The notes: generated by a model from the sequence alone, not told the origin. DNA of 64,000 nucleotides from Oscillospiraceae bacterium (GCA_021202845.1 JAJQCF010000022.1:55097-119096), one strand, 5' to 3'. Shown: positions 28,558-40,993, numbered from the stretch's first letter. Made by a program: numbers and translations.

Positions 28558-31500
28558 ATGTATCTTAAAGCGCTCGAAATACAGGGGTTTAAATCCTTTC
28601 CCGAGAGGACGCGGCTCACGTTTGAGAAGGACATAACGGCCATTGTCGGGCCTAACGGGAGCGGGAAATCCAACATTGCGGACGCGCTGATGTGGGTCAT
28701 GGGCGAGCAGCGCTCGAAAACCCTGCGCGGCGGCAAAATGGAGGACGTCATATTCGGCGGCACCGAAAAGCGCAGTCCTATGGGCTTTGCGCAGGTCAGC
28801 CTTATTTTGGATAACACCGGCGGTCTTTTCGACCTCGACGCGGCGGAGGTGACGCTCACCCGCCGCTATTACCGCACGGGCGAGAGCGAATATTTCATCA
28901 ACCGCGAGCAGGTGCGGCTGCGCGACATCACGAGTCTGCTGATGGACACCGGCTTGGGCCGCGACGGCTATTCCGTAATCGGTCAGGGGCGCATAGACGA
29001 AATCGTCTCCGCCCGCAGCACCGACAGGCGCGAGATATTCGAGGGCGCGGCGGGCATATCCCGCTACCGCTGGCGCAAGGAGGAGGCCGAGCGCAAGTTG
29101 GCGCACACGGACGAGAACCTTGTGCGCATAAACGACAAAATCGACGAGCTGGAGCTTCAGGTCGAGCCGCTGAGAAAGCAGTCCGAGACGGCAAAAAAAT
29201 ATCTGCGCCTGCGCGACGAACAGAAGGAGCTGGAAATATCCGTCTGGATGGAGACGCTGGACAGGCTGCACACGCGCTCGGAGGAGCTGAACGCCTCGTG
29301 GGAGGGCGCGAAGGCCGACTTGGAGCGCGCGCAGAGCGAGCTGCAGGCGCTCTACTCCGCGTCAGAGACGCTGGGCGAGAAAATGCGCGAGAAGGACGCG
29401 GAGGCGGAGAGCGTGCGGCAGCGCATAAGCTCCGCGGAGAGCTCCGCGGCGGAACAAGAGAGCGCAATGGCCGTGCTGCGCGCCACGCTGGGGCATAATA
29501 ACGACAGCATAGCCCGCGCCAAGGCGGACATGGGCGAGCAGACAGGCCGCGCGGAGGAACTGCGCGGGCGCATTGCCGAGTGCGGCGCGCGCATAGAGGC
29601 CATAGACGCGGAAAAGGTGGATTTGGAGCTGAAAGCGCGCGCGCTCATGCGCCGCACGGAGGAAAACGCCGAGGGCTCGGGGCAGCTCCGCCGAGAGCTG
29701 GACGAGCTGATGACGCGCGAGGCCGCCTGCGCCGACGCTCTGAGCGGGCACCGCGCGGCGCTGGGTATGCTGGCGGACAGGGCCGAGGAATTACAGACGC
29801 GGCGCGGCGGCATGGACGGAGAGCTTGAGCGTTCGCGCCAGCGCGCTGCCGAGGCGCAGCGGGCGCTGGGCGAGGCGGAAAAGCTCTGCGGCACGGCCAA
29901 GGAGCGCCTCGGTGAGCTGACCAATATAGTAGCCGGACACAAGCGCCTTATGTCGGGGCGCGAGCAGTCGGTGAGCACACTGACGGAAAACCTCAGCCGC
30001 TTGACGGTGGAAAAGCGCTCCGCGGAGAGCCGCGCGAAGATGCTTGAGGACATGGAGCGCGAGTACGAGGGCTTGGGCAAGGCGGTCAAGAGCGTCATGC
30101 GCGCGGTCAGCCGCGGAACGCTGGGCGGCATACACGGCCCCGTCGCGGGACTGCTGACGGTGGACGACCGCTGCACCGTGGCCATAGAGACGGCGCTGGG
30201 CGCGGCGATGCAGAACATAGTTGTGGACACACAGGACGACGGCAAGGCGGCCATAGAAATGCTCAAGCGCACGGACGGCGGGCGCGCGACGTTCCTGCCC
30301 ATATCCGCCGCGAGGCCGCAAACGCTTCAGCGCGTGCCCGCCGGAGAGCCGGGCTTTGTCGGCGTGGCCTCGTCGCTCGTGTCCTGCGAGGATAAGTACA
30401 GCGTCATCTTCGCCTCGCTTTTGGGGCGCACCGTGGTGGTGGAGACGCTGGCCGACGCCGTGAGAATTTCCAAGAAGTATGAAAACCGTCTGCGCATAGT
30501 GTCGCTTGACGGACAGATGATAAACGCCGGCGGCTCCATGACCGGCGGCAGCGCGGCGCGGAACGTGGGCATACTCTCGCGTGCCAACGAGCTGAAAAAG
30601 CTCCGCGCCAAGCTGGAAAAGCTGACGGCGCAGGAGAGCGAGTGCGCCGCCGGTCTGCAAAAGGCCAAGCGCGAGCTGGAGAGAGCGCGCGCGGAGCAGG
30701 ACAACGCCGCCGACGCGCTGACCGAGGTCACGGAGGAGTTCAACCGCTCCGAGCGCGAGCGCCAGCGGCTGCTGCTTGAGCGCAGCGCGGCGGAGGAGGC
30801 TCTGACGGCGCTGAAAGCGGAAAAGGACTCTCTGGCGGAGACTCTGGCGCAGAACGCCGAGCGCACCGCGGAGCGGCAGCTGGAGGCGGAACGCGCGCAG
30901 TCCGAGCTGGACGAGGTACACGACCGGTTAAGCGAGCTGACACGCGGGCGCGAGGAGCTGGAGACGGCGCGGCAGACCATGAGCGAGCAGCTGGCCGCCC
31001 TGCGCGAGCAGACGGCTTCGCTGGCCTCCGAGCGCGCGGCGACGGAGCGCACGCAGGCGGCGCTGCGGGACGTGCTCTCCGCCATGGCGGGGGACGAGAG
31101 CGCGGCGCGGCGCACCATAGAGGAGCTGGAGCAGCGCAACGCGGACATCCAAAGCGAGCTTGCGGCCAAGAGCGAGCGCGCAAAGCAGCTGAATGAGACG
31201 ATTGCCGCCATGCGCTCGGAGCTGGAAAGGTGCGCCGGCGCCAAGTTGGAGCTTGAAGGGCGCAGAACGCGCACGGACAGGGACGCGCAGGCGAAAAACC
31301 GCGAGCTGCTGGATATGCAGTCGGTCTGCGCGGGCTTGGAGCAGCGCCGCGCCTCCGCCGAAATGGAGGAAAAACAGATAATAGACAAGCTCTGGGACAG
31401 CTATGAGCTCAGCCGCACGGCCGCGCAGGAGCTGCGCAAGCCGGTGGAGAGTATGCCGCAGGCGCAAAAGCGCGTCGGCGAGCTGCGCCGCGAGATAAGC

Positions 31501-32118
31501 AAACTCGGCCCCGTCAGCGTGGGCGCTATCGAGGAGTACGACCGCGTCAAGGAACGCTACGACTTCCTCACCGGCCAGCGCGACGACGTGGAGACATCCC
31601 GCCGCGAGCTGGAAAAGATAATAGCCGACATCACGGCCGAGATGAAGGAAATATTCGTCCGCGAGTTCAAGGCCATTGACGAGAGCTTCCGCAAGGTGTT
31701 CCTTGACCTTTTCGGCGGCGGCAAGGCCGCGCTGGTGCTGGAGGACGAAAACGACGTTCTCGAGTGCGGCATAGACATCAAGGTGCAGCCGCCGGGCAAG
31801 GCCGTGACGACAATCAGCCTCCTCAGCGGCGGGGAAAAGAGCTTTGTCGCCATTGCGCTCTACTTCGCCATTATGAAAATCCGCCCCACGCCGTTTTGCA
31901 TCATGGACGAGGTGGAGGCGGCGCTGGACGACGTGAACGTCACCAAGTGCGCGGAGTATATGCGCTCCATGTGCGACAAAACGCAGTTCATTGTCATAAC
32001 CCACCGCCGCGGCACAATGGAGGAGGCGGACATACTCTACGGCGTCACCATGCAGGAAAAGGGCGTGACGACCGTCATATCCGTGGACTTGGATGAGGCG
32101 GAAAAAACTATAGCGTAA
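28558..32118 (+). CDS. smc: Chromosome segregation protein SMC
   Basis: 1186 aa, the family length. Walker A GPNGSGKSNIADALMWVMG is near the N-terminus. Two long coiled coils flank a hinge (about 515-640; GIHGPVAGLLTVDDRCTVAIETALGAAMQNIVV, GGSMTGGSAARN). The C-terminal signature is LLSGGEKSFVAIALYFAIM with Walker B FCIMDEVEAALDD. The condensin ATPase organises the nucleoid. The usual upstream rnc is absent here. ftsY follows after 13 nt, the classic clostridial pair. Confidence 0.98.
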   Translation: MYLKALEIQGFKSFPERTRLTFEKDITAIVGPNGSGKSNIADALMWVMGEQRSKTLRGGKMEDVIFGGTEKRSPMGFAQVSLILDNTGGLFDLDAAEVTLTRRYYRTGESEYFINREQVRLRDITSLLMDTGLGRDGYSVIGQGRIDEIVSARSTDRREIFEGAAGISRYRWRKEEAERKLAHTDENLVRINDKIDELELQVEPLRKQSETAKKYLRLRDEQKELEISVWMETLDRLHTRSEELNASWEGAKADLERAQSELQALYSASETLGEKMREKDAEAESVRQRISSAESSAAEQESAMAVLRATLGHNNDSIARAKADMGEQTGRAEELRGRIAECGARIEAIDAEKVDLELKARALMRRTEENAEGSGQLRRELDELMTREAACADALSGHRAALGMLADRAEELQTRRGGMDGELERSRQRAAEAQRALGEAEKLCGTAKERLGELTNIVAGHKRLMSGREQSVSTLTENLSRLTVEKRSAESRAKMLEDMEREYEGLGKAVKSVMRAVSRGTLGGIHGPVAGLLTVDDRCTVAIETALGAAMQNIVVDTQDDGKAAIEMLKRTDGGRATFLPISAARPQTLQRVPAGEPGFVGVASSLVSCEDKYSVIFASLLGRTVVVETLADAVRISKKYENRLRIVSLDGQMINAGGSMTGGSAARNVGILSRANELKKLRAKLEKLTAQESECAAGLQKAKRELERARAEQDNAADALTEVTEEFNRSERERQRLLLERSAAEEALTALKAEKDSLAETLAQNAERTAERQLEAERAQSELDEVHDRLSELTRGREELETARQTMSEQLAALREQTASLASERAATERTQAALRDVLSAMAGDESAARRTIEELEQRNADIQSELAAKSERAKQLNETIAAMRSELERCAGAKLELEGRRTRTDRDAQAKNRELLDMQSVCAGLEQRRASAEMEEKQIIDKLWDSYELSRTAAQELRKPVESMPQAQKRVGELRREISKLGPVSVGAIEEYDRVKERYDFLTGQRDDVETSRRELEKIIADITAEMKEIFVREFKAIDESFRKVFLDLFGGGKAALVLEDENDVLECGIDIKVQPPGKAVTTISLLSGGEKSFVAIALYFAIMKIRPTPFCIMDEVEAALDDVNVTKCAEYMRSMCDKTQFIVITHRRGTMEEADILYGVTMQEKGVTTVISVDLDEAEKTIA

Positions 32119-32131
32119 GGACGGAAAAACA

Positions 32132-33040
32132 ATGGGATTTTTTGATAAAATAAAGGCGGGGCTCGCCCGCACGCGCGAGAGCATGACGGTGGGCATGAAC
32201 AATATGTTCGCCTCGTTCACCGGCGAGAACGACGAGTTCTACGACGAGTTGGAGGAGACGCTTATCATGGCCGACGTGGGCGTGGACGTCTCCGTGGAGG
32301 CGGTGGAAAAGCTGCGCGGCGTCGTCCGCGAGCGCGGACTGCGCGGCGGCGAGGAGCTTAAAGACGCCTTTGCGGAAATACTGACCGAGGCGCTTTGCGT
32401 CGGCGAGCGCTCTCTGCGGCTGGACACAAAGCCGTCTGTAATACTCATGGTCGGCGTCAACGGCGTGGGCAAGACCACGACAATCGGCAAGCTGGCCGCG
32501 CGCATGACTGCCGAGGGCAGGCGCGTTTTGCTCTGTGCGGGCGACACGTTCCGCGCGGCGGCGGCGGAGCAGCTGGCGGTCTGGGCGGAGCGCGCGGGCG
32601 CGGAGCTTGTGCGCCACGAGGCGGGCAGCGACCCCGCCGCGGTGGTGTTCGACGCCATTGCCGCAGCCAAGGCGCGCGGCACGGACGTTGTCATTGTGGA
32701 CACCGCGGGGCGGCTGCACAACAAGCAGAACCTGATGAACGAGCTGTCGAAGATTCGCCGCATAATAAGCCGCGAGCTGCCCGACGCCGACGTGGAGACG
32801 CTGCTGGTGCTGGACGCCACAACGGGGCAGAACGGACTGCTGCAGACGCGCTCGTTCAAGGACGCGGCGGACATAAGCGGCATAGTGCTGACAAAGTTGG
32901 ACGGCACGGCCAAGGGCGGCATCGCCTTTGCCATATCCAATGAGCTGGGCGTGCCGGTCAAGTATGTCGGCGTGGGCGAGCAGGCCGACGACCTCATGCC
33001 CTTTGAGCCGTCGGATTTCGTGCGCGCGCTGCTGCAATGA
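32132..33040 (+). CDS. ftsY: Signal recognition particle receptor FtsY
   Basis: 302 aa. SRP GTPase NG domain: GVNGVGKTTTIGKLA (P-loop), DTFRAAAAEQL, VDTAGRLHNKQNLMNEL, TKLDGTAKGG and YVGVGEQADDLMPF. It lacks the acidic A domain, as is usual in Firmicutes. It docks ribosome-SRP complexes at the membrane. Confidence 0.98.
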   Translation: MGFFDKIKAGLARTRESMTVGMNNMFASFTGENDEFYDELEETLIMADVGVDVSVEAVEKLRGVVRERGLRGGEELKDAFAEILTEALCVGERSLRLDTKPSVILMVGVNGVGKTTTIGKLAARMTAEGRRVLLCAGDTFRAAAAEQLAVWAERAGAELVRHEAGSDPAAVVFDAIAAAKARGTDVVIVDTAGRLHNKQNLMNELSKIRRIISRELPDADVETLLVLDATTGQNGLLQTRSFKDAADISGIVLTKLDGTAKGGIAFAISNELGVPVKYVGVGEQADDLMPFEPSDFVRALLQ

Positions 33041-33056
33041 GCGGGGAGGACGGGAC

Positions 33057-33662
33057 ATGAAGATAATTTTAGCCTCCAACAACAGCGGCAAGATAGCGGA
33101 AATGCGCAGCATATTCGCCGACATGGGCATAGACGCAGATTTGCTCGGCCAGCGCGAGGCGGGCTGCGATTTCGAGGTCGAGGAGACGGGCGAGACGTTC
33201 GAGCAAAACGCCTATCTCAAGGCCAAGGCCGTCGCCGAGTACACGGGCGAGATTGCCGTTGCCGATGACTCGGGTCTGTGCGTGGACGCGCTGGGCGGCG
33301 CGCCGGGCGTTCACTCCGCGCGCTACACCGGCAGCCATGACGACAGCGACGAGGCGCGCTATCGCCTGCTGCTGAAGAATTTGCAGAACGAAACCGAGCG
33401 CGGCGCGGCTTTTGTCTCCGCCGTCTGCTGCGTCATGCCGAGCGGCGAGGCGATATACACGCGCGGGGAGTGCCGCGGCACAATACTGCGCGCGCCGCGG
33501 GGCGGGAACGGCTTCGGCTACGACCCCGTGTTCCAGCCGGAGGGCTTCGAGCGCACAATGGCGGAGCTTGAATCCGACGAGAAAAACGCCATATCCCACC
33601 GCGGCAGGGCCGTGCGCGCCTTCGCCGTGAAATTCAAAGAATATTTGCAACAAAAGGACTGA
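33057..33662 (+). CDS. rdgB: XTP/dITP diphosphatase (RdgB/HAM1 family)
   Basis: 201 aa from the ATG at 33057. Family motifs IILASNNSGKIAEMRSIF, FEVEETGETFEQNAYLKAKAV, VADDSGLCVDALGGAPGVHSARY and NGFGYDPVF are intact. It removes deaminated purine nucleotides from the pool. SD GGGAGGA; part of the smc-ftsY-rdgB-yhbY-nadD run. Confidence 0.96.
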   Translation: MKIILASNNSGKIAEMRSIFADMGIDADLLGQREAGCDFEVEETGETFEQNAYLKAKAVAEYTGEIAVADDSGLCVDALGGAPGVHSARYTGSHDDSDEARYRLLLKNLQNETERGAAFVSAVCCVMPSGEAIYTRGECRGTILRAPRGGNGFGYDPVFQPEGFERTMAELESDEKNAISHRGRAVRAFAVKFKEYLQQKD

Positions 33663-33669
33663 AAAAGCT

Positions 33670-33987
33670 ATGCTTACAAGCAAACAGCGCGCCCAGCTCC
33701 GCGGCCTTGCGGCGGCGGAGGACACCATTCTGCACATAGGCAAGGGCGGAATAACCGAGAACATAATCACCCAGTGCCGCACCGCGCTGGAAGCGCGCGA
33801 GCTGATAAAAGGGCGCGTGCTGGAAAACTCCATGCTCACCGCCCGCGAGGCCTGCGACGCTCTCAGCGAGGCCTGCGGCGCGGAGCAGGTGCAGGTCATA
33901 GGCAGCCGCTTCGTGCTGTATAAACGCAGCGAAAAGCAGCCGAAGATTGAACTGGTGAAGGCCGCGGGCGGAAAGGCGGCAAAATGA
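33670..33987 (+). CDS. yhbY: YhbY/CRS1 RNA-binding protein
   Basis: 105 aa. The CRM fold shows LTSKQRAQLRGLAAAEDTILHIGKGGIT, with the GKGG loop, and VQVIGSRFVLYKRSE. It associates with pre-50S ribosomes. Its stop overlaps the nadD start (ATGA) and the order yhbY-nadD-yqeK-rsfS is conserved in Firmicutes. Confidence 0.94.
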   Translation: MLTSKQRAQLRGLAAAEDTILHIGKGGITENIITQCRTALEARELIKGRVLENSMLTAREACDALSEACGAEQVQVIGSRFVLYKRSEKQPKIELVKAAGGKAAK

Positions 33988-35147
33988 CGCTTTTGGTCTA
34001 CGGCGGCAGCTTCAACCCGCCGCATATCGGACATATTTCGGCTGCGCGCGCCGCGGCCGAGGCGCTGAACCCCGACAAGCTGCTGGTGATTCCCGCCAAC
34101 CTCCCGCCGCACAAGGCAATGGCGGAGGGCAGCCCGAGCGCGGAAGAGCGCACGGAGCTATGCTCGCTGGCCTTTGAGAGCGTCCCCGGCGCGGAGATTT
34201 GCGGCATGGAGATAGCCCGCGGCGGCGCGAGCTACACCTCGGACACGCTGCGCTGCCTTCTGCGGCAATACCCGGGCGCGCGCGTCACACTGCTCATGGG
34301 TACGGATATGCTCGCCACGCTGGAGGGCTGGCACGAGCATGAATTTATACTGCAAAACGCCTCCTTTGCCGCCGTCGCCCGCTCCGAGAGCGAGAGGGCG
34401 GCGCTGGAGCAGGCTGCGGAGCGGCTGCGGCGCGGGTACGGCGCGGACGTTGCCGTTCTCTCGGCCGAGCCTGTGCCCGCATCCTCGACGGATATACGCG
34501 CGGCGCTGCCAAAGCGCGGCGGGCGCGAGTATTTGACCGCGGGCGAGTACGCGAGAATAATCCAAAAGCGGCTTTACGGCGCGAGGCCGGAGCTGCAGTG
34601 GCTGCGCGAGCGCGCGGCGGAAATGCTCAAGCCCGCGCGCGTGCCGCACGTACTGGGCTGCGAGCAGGAGGCCGTGAAGCTGGCCAAGCGCTGGGGCGCG
34701 GACACCGATGACGCGGCGGAGGCGGCCATATGCCACGACATCACGAAAAAACTAAGTTTGCCGGAGCAGTTGCTATTGTGCAAAAAATATGGTATTATAG
34801 CGGACGAGCCTGAAAGAAGCAGCGAAAAGCTGCTGCACGCCAAGACCGGCGCGGCCGTCGCGGGCGACATTTTCGGCATGTCGGAGACAGTTTGCAGCGC
34901 AATCAGGTGGCACACAACCGGCAGGGCGGGCATGTCGCTGCTGGAAAAGGTTATTTACATGGCCGACTACATCGAGCCGACGCGCGCTTTCGACGGCGTG
35001 GAGCCGCTGCGCGCTTTAGCTTACGAGGACTTGGACGCGGCAATGGCGCTGGGGCTGGAAATGAGCTTACAGGAGGTCAGGGAAAAGGGCGCGGTCCCGC
35101 ACCCCGACTCCATAAGCGCGCTGGCAGCGCTGAAAAACGGCGAGTGA
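33984..35147 (+). CDS. nadD: Nicotinate-nucleotide adenylyltransferase fused to a YqeK-type HD phosphohydrolase
   Basis: 387 aa. Residues 1-195: NadD with LVYGGSFNPPHIGHISAA and the second motif ASSTDIRAAL; it adenylates nicotinate mononucleotide in NAD synthesis. Residues 205-387: HD domain with RVPHVLGCEQEAVKLAKRW, AAICHDITKKL, HAKTGA, RWHTTG and MADYIEPTR, matching YqeK, a diadenosine tetraphosphate hydrolase family. The two are separate neighbours in most Firmicutes; here they form one frame. Confidence 0.94.
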   Translation: MTLLVYGGSFNPPHIGHISAARAAAEALNPDKLLVIPANLPPHKAMAEGSPSAEERTELCSLAFESVPGAEICGMEIARGGASYTSDTLRCLLRQYPGARVTLLMGTDMLATLEGWHEHEFILQNASFAAVARSESERAALEQAAERLRRGYGADVAVLSAEPVPASSTDIRAALPKRGGREYLTAGEYARIIQKRLYGARPELQWLRERAAEMLKPARVPHVLGCEQEAVKLAKRWGADTDDAAEAAICHDITKKLSLPEQLLLCKKYGIIADEPERSSEKLLHAKTGAAVAGDIFGMSETVCSAIRWHTTGRAGMSLLEKVIYMADYIEPTRAFDGVEPLRALAYEDLDAAMALGLEMSLQEVREKGAVPHPDSISALAALKNGE

Positions 35148-35226
35148 GCCGCGAAATTATTTGATTATTTAATTTTTTATTCATTTTCGTTTATATTCTT
35201 AATGTATACTGCACGGGGAGGAAAAA

Positions 35227-36756
35227 ATGAAACTAATCGGCAGCAGCGGAAAGAGCAAGCACTCCGGCGGTCACAGCGAGCCGCAGGAGACGGAAACAGT
35301 CACAGATAAGAAGCTCTTTGCTGACGGCACCGACGCCGCGCCAAAAATTATTACCGAGCAGATAGATTCCGCAGAGCCGGAGCAGCCCGAGGGCAAGCCG
35401 AAAAAGCGCAAAAAGCTCTCGACGAAGAAAAAGCTGCTCATTGCCGCGGCCTGCGTCGCAGCCGTGATTATTGCCGCCGTGGCCGCCTACTGCATATGGG
35501 AGACCCCGCCGACAACGGTCAGCGAGAGCCCGAAGGTGCAGAGCACAATACGCCCTGCCTCCGTCAGTGACGACGACGATGACGCCGACGCGACCGAGGA
35601 CGACGGCGAGGAGCAGGAGGAGACAGAGTCCGTGCGCAAGGACGACTGCTACACGTTTATGATAGCCGCCTTTGACCAGCTGGGCGCGAACACGGACACC
35701 ATACTTGTCGGGCGCATGGACGTGGCCGAGGGCACGCTTAATATAGTCAGCATACCGCGCGACACGCTTGTGGACGTGCCGTGGAGCGTAAAGAAGATTA
35801 ACTCCGTCATGGCCTACTACGGCAACGACCCCGAGGCGCTTATCGACGAGCTCAGCGACATCATGGGCTTCTCCGTGGACTGCTACGCCGTGGTTGACAT
35901 AACGGCTATAGAAAAGCTCATAGACTGCATAGGCGGCGTCTACTACACCGTGCCTATCAACATGGACTACGACGACCCGACGCAGGACTTGCATATTCAC
36001 ATCTCCAAGGGCTACCAGTGGCTCAGCGGCTCGCAGGCCGTGCAGGTGCTGCGCTTCCGCGAGGGCAACAACGGCTCCGGCTACGCCACCGGCGACTTGG
36101 GGCGCATACAGACCCAGCAGGACTTCCTTATGTCCGTCGCCAGCCAAATGCTCTCGGTGGGCAACATACCCAACCTTTCCTCGGCCATCGACATTTTCAC
36201 CGAGTACGTGGACACGAACCTGACTGCGGCGAACATTGCCTACTTTGCGCGTGAATTTTTGCTCATGGACGCCGACAACATAACCTTCAGCACCATGCCG
36301 GGCGAGGCGGTCTACACGCTGGGCGCGTCGTACTACTCGATAAACACCGAGGAGTGGCTGGAGGTCATAAACGAGAGCCTCAGCCCCTTCACGCTTGAAA
36401 TTACGGAGAGCAACCTGAATATTCTGACCGCAAGCTCGACCTACAGCTCAAGCAGCAGTTCAAGTTCGAGCAGCAGTACATCGACCGCAACGACCGCCAC
36501 GACCACGACGACGGACACAACGGCCGCGGACGCCGCCGAAGCGGATGACGGGACAGCGGAGAGCGGCGAGGACACGTCGGGCGAGAGCGAAGTGGCAGAC
36601 GCGGAGGACTCGGGCGACGGCGCGGAGGCTCCGACAGTCACTGACGACGTTTTGAACACAGACAGCGCCGACAGTGCGGAGAGCGCGGACGGGGAAAGCT
36701 CGGACAGCGAGAGCGCCGACGCATCGGGCGAGACCACAGCCCTTGCCGAGGAATAA
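35227..36756 (+). CDS. LytR-CpsA-Psr family protein with long acidic Ser/Thr-rich tail
   Basis: 509 aa. An 80-residue charged cytoplasmic region precedes one membrane helix (KKKLLIAAACVAAVIIAAVAAY). The LCP domain follows: GRMDVAEGTLNIVSIPRDTLVDV, NSVMAYYG, IGGVYYTVPINMDY, GYQWLSGSQAVQVLRFR. LCP enzymes attach teichoic acids or capsule to peptidoglycan. From about residue 400 there is a 110-residue tail of Ser, Thr, Glu and Asp only (low complexity), likely extended in the wall. Lies between nadD and rsfS, a common LCP position in Clostridia. Confidence 0.9.
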   Translation: MKLIGSSGKSKHSGGHSEPQETETVTDKKLFADGTDAAPKIITEQIDSAEPEQPEGKPKKRKKLSTKKKLLIAAACVAAVIIAAVAAYCIWETPPTTVSESPKVQSTIRPASVSDDDDDADATEDDGEEQEETESVRKDDCYTFMIAAFDQLGANTDTILVGRMDVAEGTLNIVSIPRDTLVDVPWSVKKINSVMAYYGNDPEALIDELSDIMGFSVDCYAVVDITAIEKLIDCIGGVYYTVPINMDYDDPTQDLHIHISKGYQWLSGSQAVQVLRFREGNNGSGYATGDLGRIQTQQDFLMSVASQMLSVGNIPNLSSAIDIFTEYVDTNLTAANIAYFAREFLLMDADNITFSTMPGEAVYTLGASYYSINTEEWLEVINESLSPFTLEITESNLNILTASSTYSSSSSSSSSSSTSTATTATTTTTDTTAADAAEADDGTAESGEDTSGESEVADAEDSGDGAEAPTVTDDVLNTDSADSAESADGESSDSESADASGETTALAEE

Positions 36757-36820
36757 AAAGCCGCGGCGAGTGTATTTGAACAATATTTTATAAATTTTAA
36801 CAAAGGAAAGTGATTGCGAA

Positions 36821-37183
36821 ATGATGACGCCAAAGGAAATAGCTGTGCTTGCGGTGCAGACGCTGGACGGCAAAAAGGCCGGAGACATCAAGCTGCTCAA
36901 GACGACGGACGTGACAACGCTGGCGGACTACTTTGTAATCTGCACGGCGCAGTCCACAACGCAGATAAAGACGCTCGCCGACGAGGTTGAAGCGGTGCTG
37001 GAGGAGCAGGGCGAGCCGCCGCTCCACCGCGAGGGCTTCCGCTCCGGCGGCTGGGTGCTAATAGACTTCGGCTGCGTTGTCGTTCACATTTTTATGGACG
37101 AAACCCGCCGCTTCTACAGCTTGGAGCGCCTGTGGTCAGACGCCGAGGAAATAGACGTCGCCTCGCTCATCGGCGCAGAATAA
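36821..37183 (+). CDS. rsfS: Ribosomal silencing factor RsfS
   Basis: 120 aa. VLAVQTLDGKKAGDIKLLKTTDVTTLADYFVICTAQS, GWVLIDFGCVVVHIFMDETRRFYSLERLW and the late Ala/Asp residues are characteristic. It binds uL14 on the 50S subunit and blocks subunit joining in starvation. Two adjacent ATGs (36821, 36824) are possible; AAAGGAAAG is about 8-12 nt before. Confidence 0.95.
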   Translation: MMTPKEIAVLAVQTLDGKKAGDIKLLKTTDVTTLADYFVICTAQSTTQIKTLADEVEAVLEEQGEPPLHREGFRSGGWVLIDFGCVVVHIFMDETRRFYSLERLWSDAEEIDVASLIGAE

Positions 37184-37230
37184 ACAAATAAAAAAATCAA
37201 AAATCTCAGACAGGGAAGAAGTAATCCGCA

Positions 37231-39648
<2,418 letters not shown>

Positions 39649-39668
39649 ATAAGCAAACGAACCCCCAA

Positions 39669-39703
39669 CGGTCAGCGGCCACTATAACCGCTGACCGCTT
39701 TTC
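39669..39703 (+). terminator. Intrinsic terminator of leuS
   Basis: Perfect 10-bp stem CGGTCAGCGG / CCGCTGACCG with a 9-nt loop, then CTTTTCTT. Confidence 0.85.
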
Positions 39704-39720
39704 TTGCCGCGTGAATTTGG

Positions 39721-39749
39721 TTTACAGCGCGGCGCATTTGTGCTACAAT
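39721..39749 (+). promoter_or_regulatory. Promoter of the sigma-like membrane protein gene
   Basis: TTTACA (39721-39726), 17 nt, TACAAT (39744-39749), 29 nt before the ATG. Confidence 0.65.
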
Positions 39750-39778
39750 CGGGAAAACACCGACAAAGGAGACACAAG

Positions 39779-40993
39779 ATGACAGACACCGAGCTGCTGG
39801 AGCTTTTCACCTCCGGCGACGAGCTGGCGGTCGAGGCCGCAAAGTCGAAATATGCAAAATACTGCGCCGCCATTACGCTGAACATAACCGGCGACGCCGC
39901 GCTGGGGGAGGAGTGTACCGACTCTGTCTGCTCCGCGCTGCCGCAGGATTTGCCGACTGACGAGCGCACCGCGCTCTCCGTCCACGTCCTCACGCGCGCA
40001 AGGCAGTTCGCCTACGGCAAATTGCCGCCGGATTTCGGTCACATCTCTCCGCTGCTGCAGCAGCTGCGCACCGGCTGCCCCGAGGACTTCCCGCCCGCGG
40101 AGGACAGGGACGTGGCCTGCGAGCTGGACGCCTTTGTAGCCTCGCTCAGCGCCGACTTGCGCGCCGTGTTCGTCCAGCGCTGGTTTTTGTGTCTGCCTAT
40201 GGACAAGCTCGCTGCGCTCCAGCGCCGCAGTGAAAAGAGGATGGACGAAATCTGCCGCCAGCTCATGGTGAGTATGCGCGTCTGGTTCGTGCAGCACCGC
40301 GTGGGCTGCACGCCGGAGCAGGCGTTTCGGGAAATGGACTGGCTGGACGCCGACGTCATCGCCGCCGCCACGGGCTACAAGCCTCCGCAGCGCTTTATGA
40401 ACCCGAGGCGCGTTATCGCCGTCGCCATTGCCGCGGCGGTAATCATCGTCGCGGCGGTCATTCTGCCGGGGACAATATCCGCGCTGCGCGGCAACATTGA
40501 GGAGACGAGCTACGGCAAAACGCACACGGCTTATACCTCGCCCGCGGAGCTTGACGCGGGGCTGCTCACGCTGACCGAGGCCGACGAGCCGAGCCTTGCC
40601 GTCGCCGCCGAGGAGACTGTCGTCACCCACGCCGAGGGCGACGCGGCGGCGTGGACGGAGATAGAGTACACTCTCAGCGGCACGAGCGACTTGGCGGAGA
40701 GCTATGCCTTTGGATACACAATAGAAGCGGACGGCAAATCGGCCGCGGAGAGAGCCGACAGCGCGCTGGAGCCGCTCTCGGCGGAGGTCTGCGGCGTCGA
40801 GGTCTGGTACACGGACAGCGTCTCCGTTGTCGGCACGAAAAAATACTACACCGCCGAGAGTTGGTTTGACATGGACGGCTGCACCTACGCCCTCACGCTC
40901 ACCGCCTCCAACGGCGACCGCAGCGAGTGCTACGCCTCCGGCCACATTCTTGAGCTGCTGGAAAGCATTTTCACCCGCTCACTGTCCGGCTGA
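39779..40993 (+). CDS. Degenerate sigma-70-like domain fused to a membrane-anchored external domain
   Basis: 404 aa from the ATG at 39779 (SD AAAGGAG). Residues 1-175 follow the layout of an ECF sigma factor: an opening TDTELLELFTSGDELAVEAAKSKY, a region-2-like helix, then a region-4-like LDAFVASLSADLRAVFVQRWFLCLPMDKLAALQRRSEKRMDEICRQ. A membrane helix (about 222-242, VIAVAIAAAVIIVAAVILPG) and a 160-residue outside domain follow. Such sigma-transmembrane fusions occur in Clostridia, but DNA-binding residues are poorly kept, so the role (sensor, regulator or neither) is open. No kin in the window. Confidence 0.65.
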   Translation: MTDTELLELFTSGDELAVEAAKSKYAKYCAAITLNITGDAALGEECTDSVCSALPQDLPTDERTALSVHVLTRARQFAYGKLPPDFGHISPLLQQLRTGCPEDFPPAEDRDVACELDAFVASLSADLRAVFVQRWFLCLPMDKLAALQRRSEKRMDEICRQLMVSMRVWFVQHRVGCTPEQAFREMDWLDADVIAAATGYKPPQRFMNPRRVIAVAIAAAVIIVAAVILPGTISALRGNIEETSYGKTHTAYTSPAELDAGLLTLTEADEPSLAVAAEETVVTHAEGDAAAWTEIEYTLSGTSDLAESYAFGYTIEADGKSAAERADSALEPLSAEVCGVEVWYTDSVSVVGTKKYYTAESWFDMDGCTYALTLTASNGDRSECYASGHILELLESIFTRSLSG

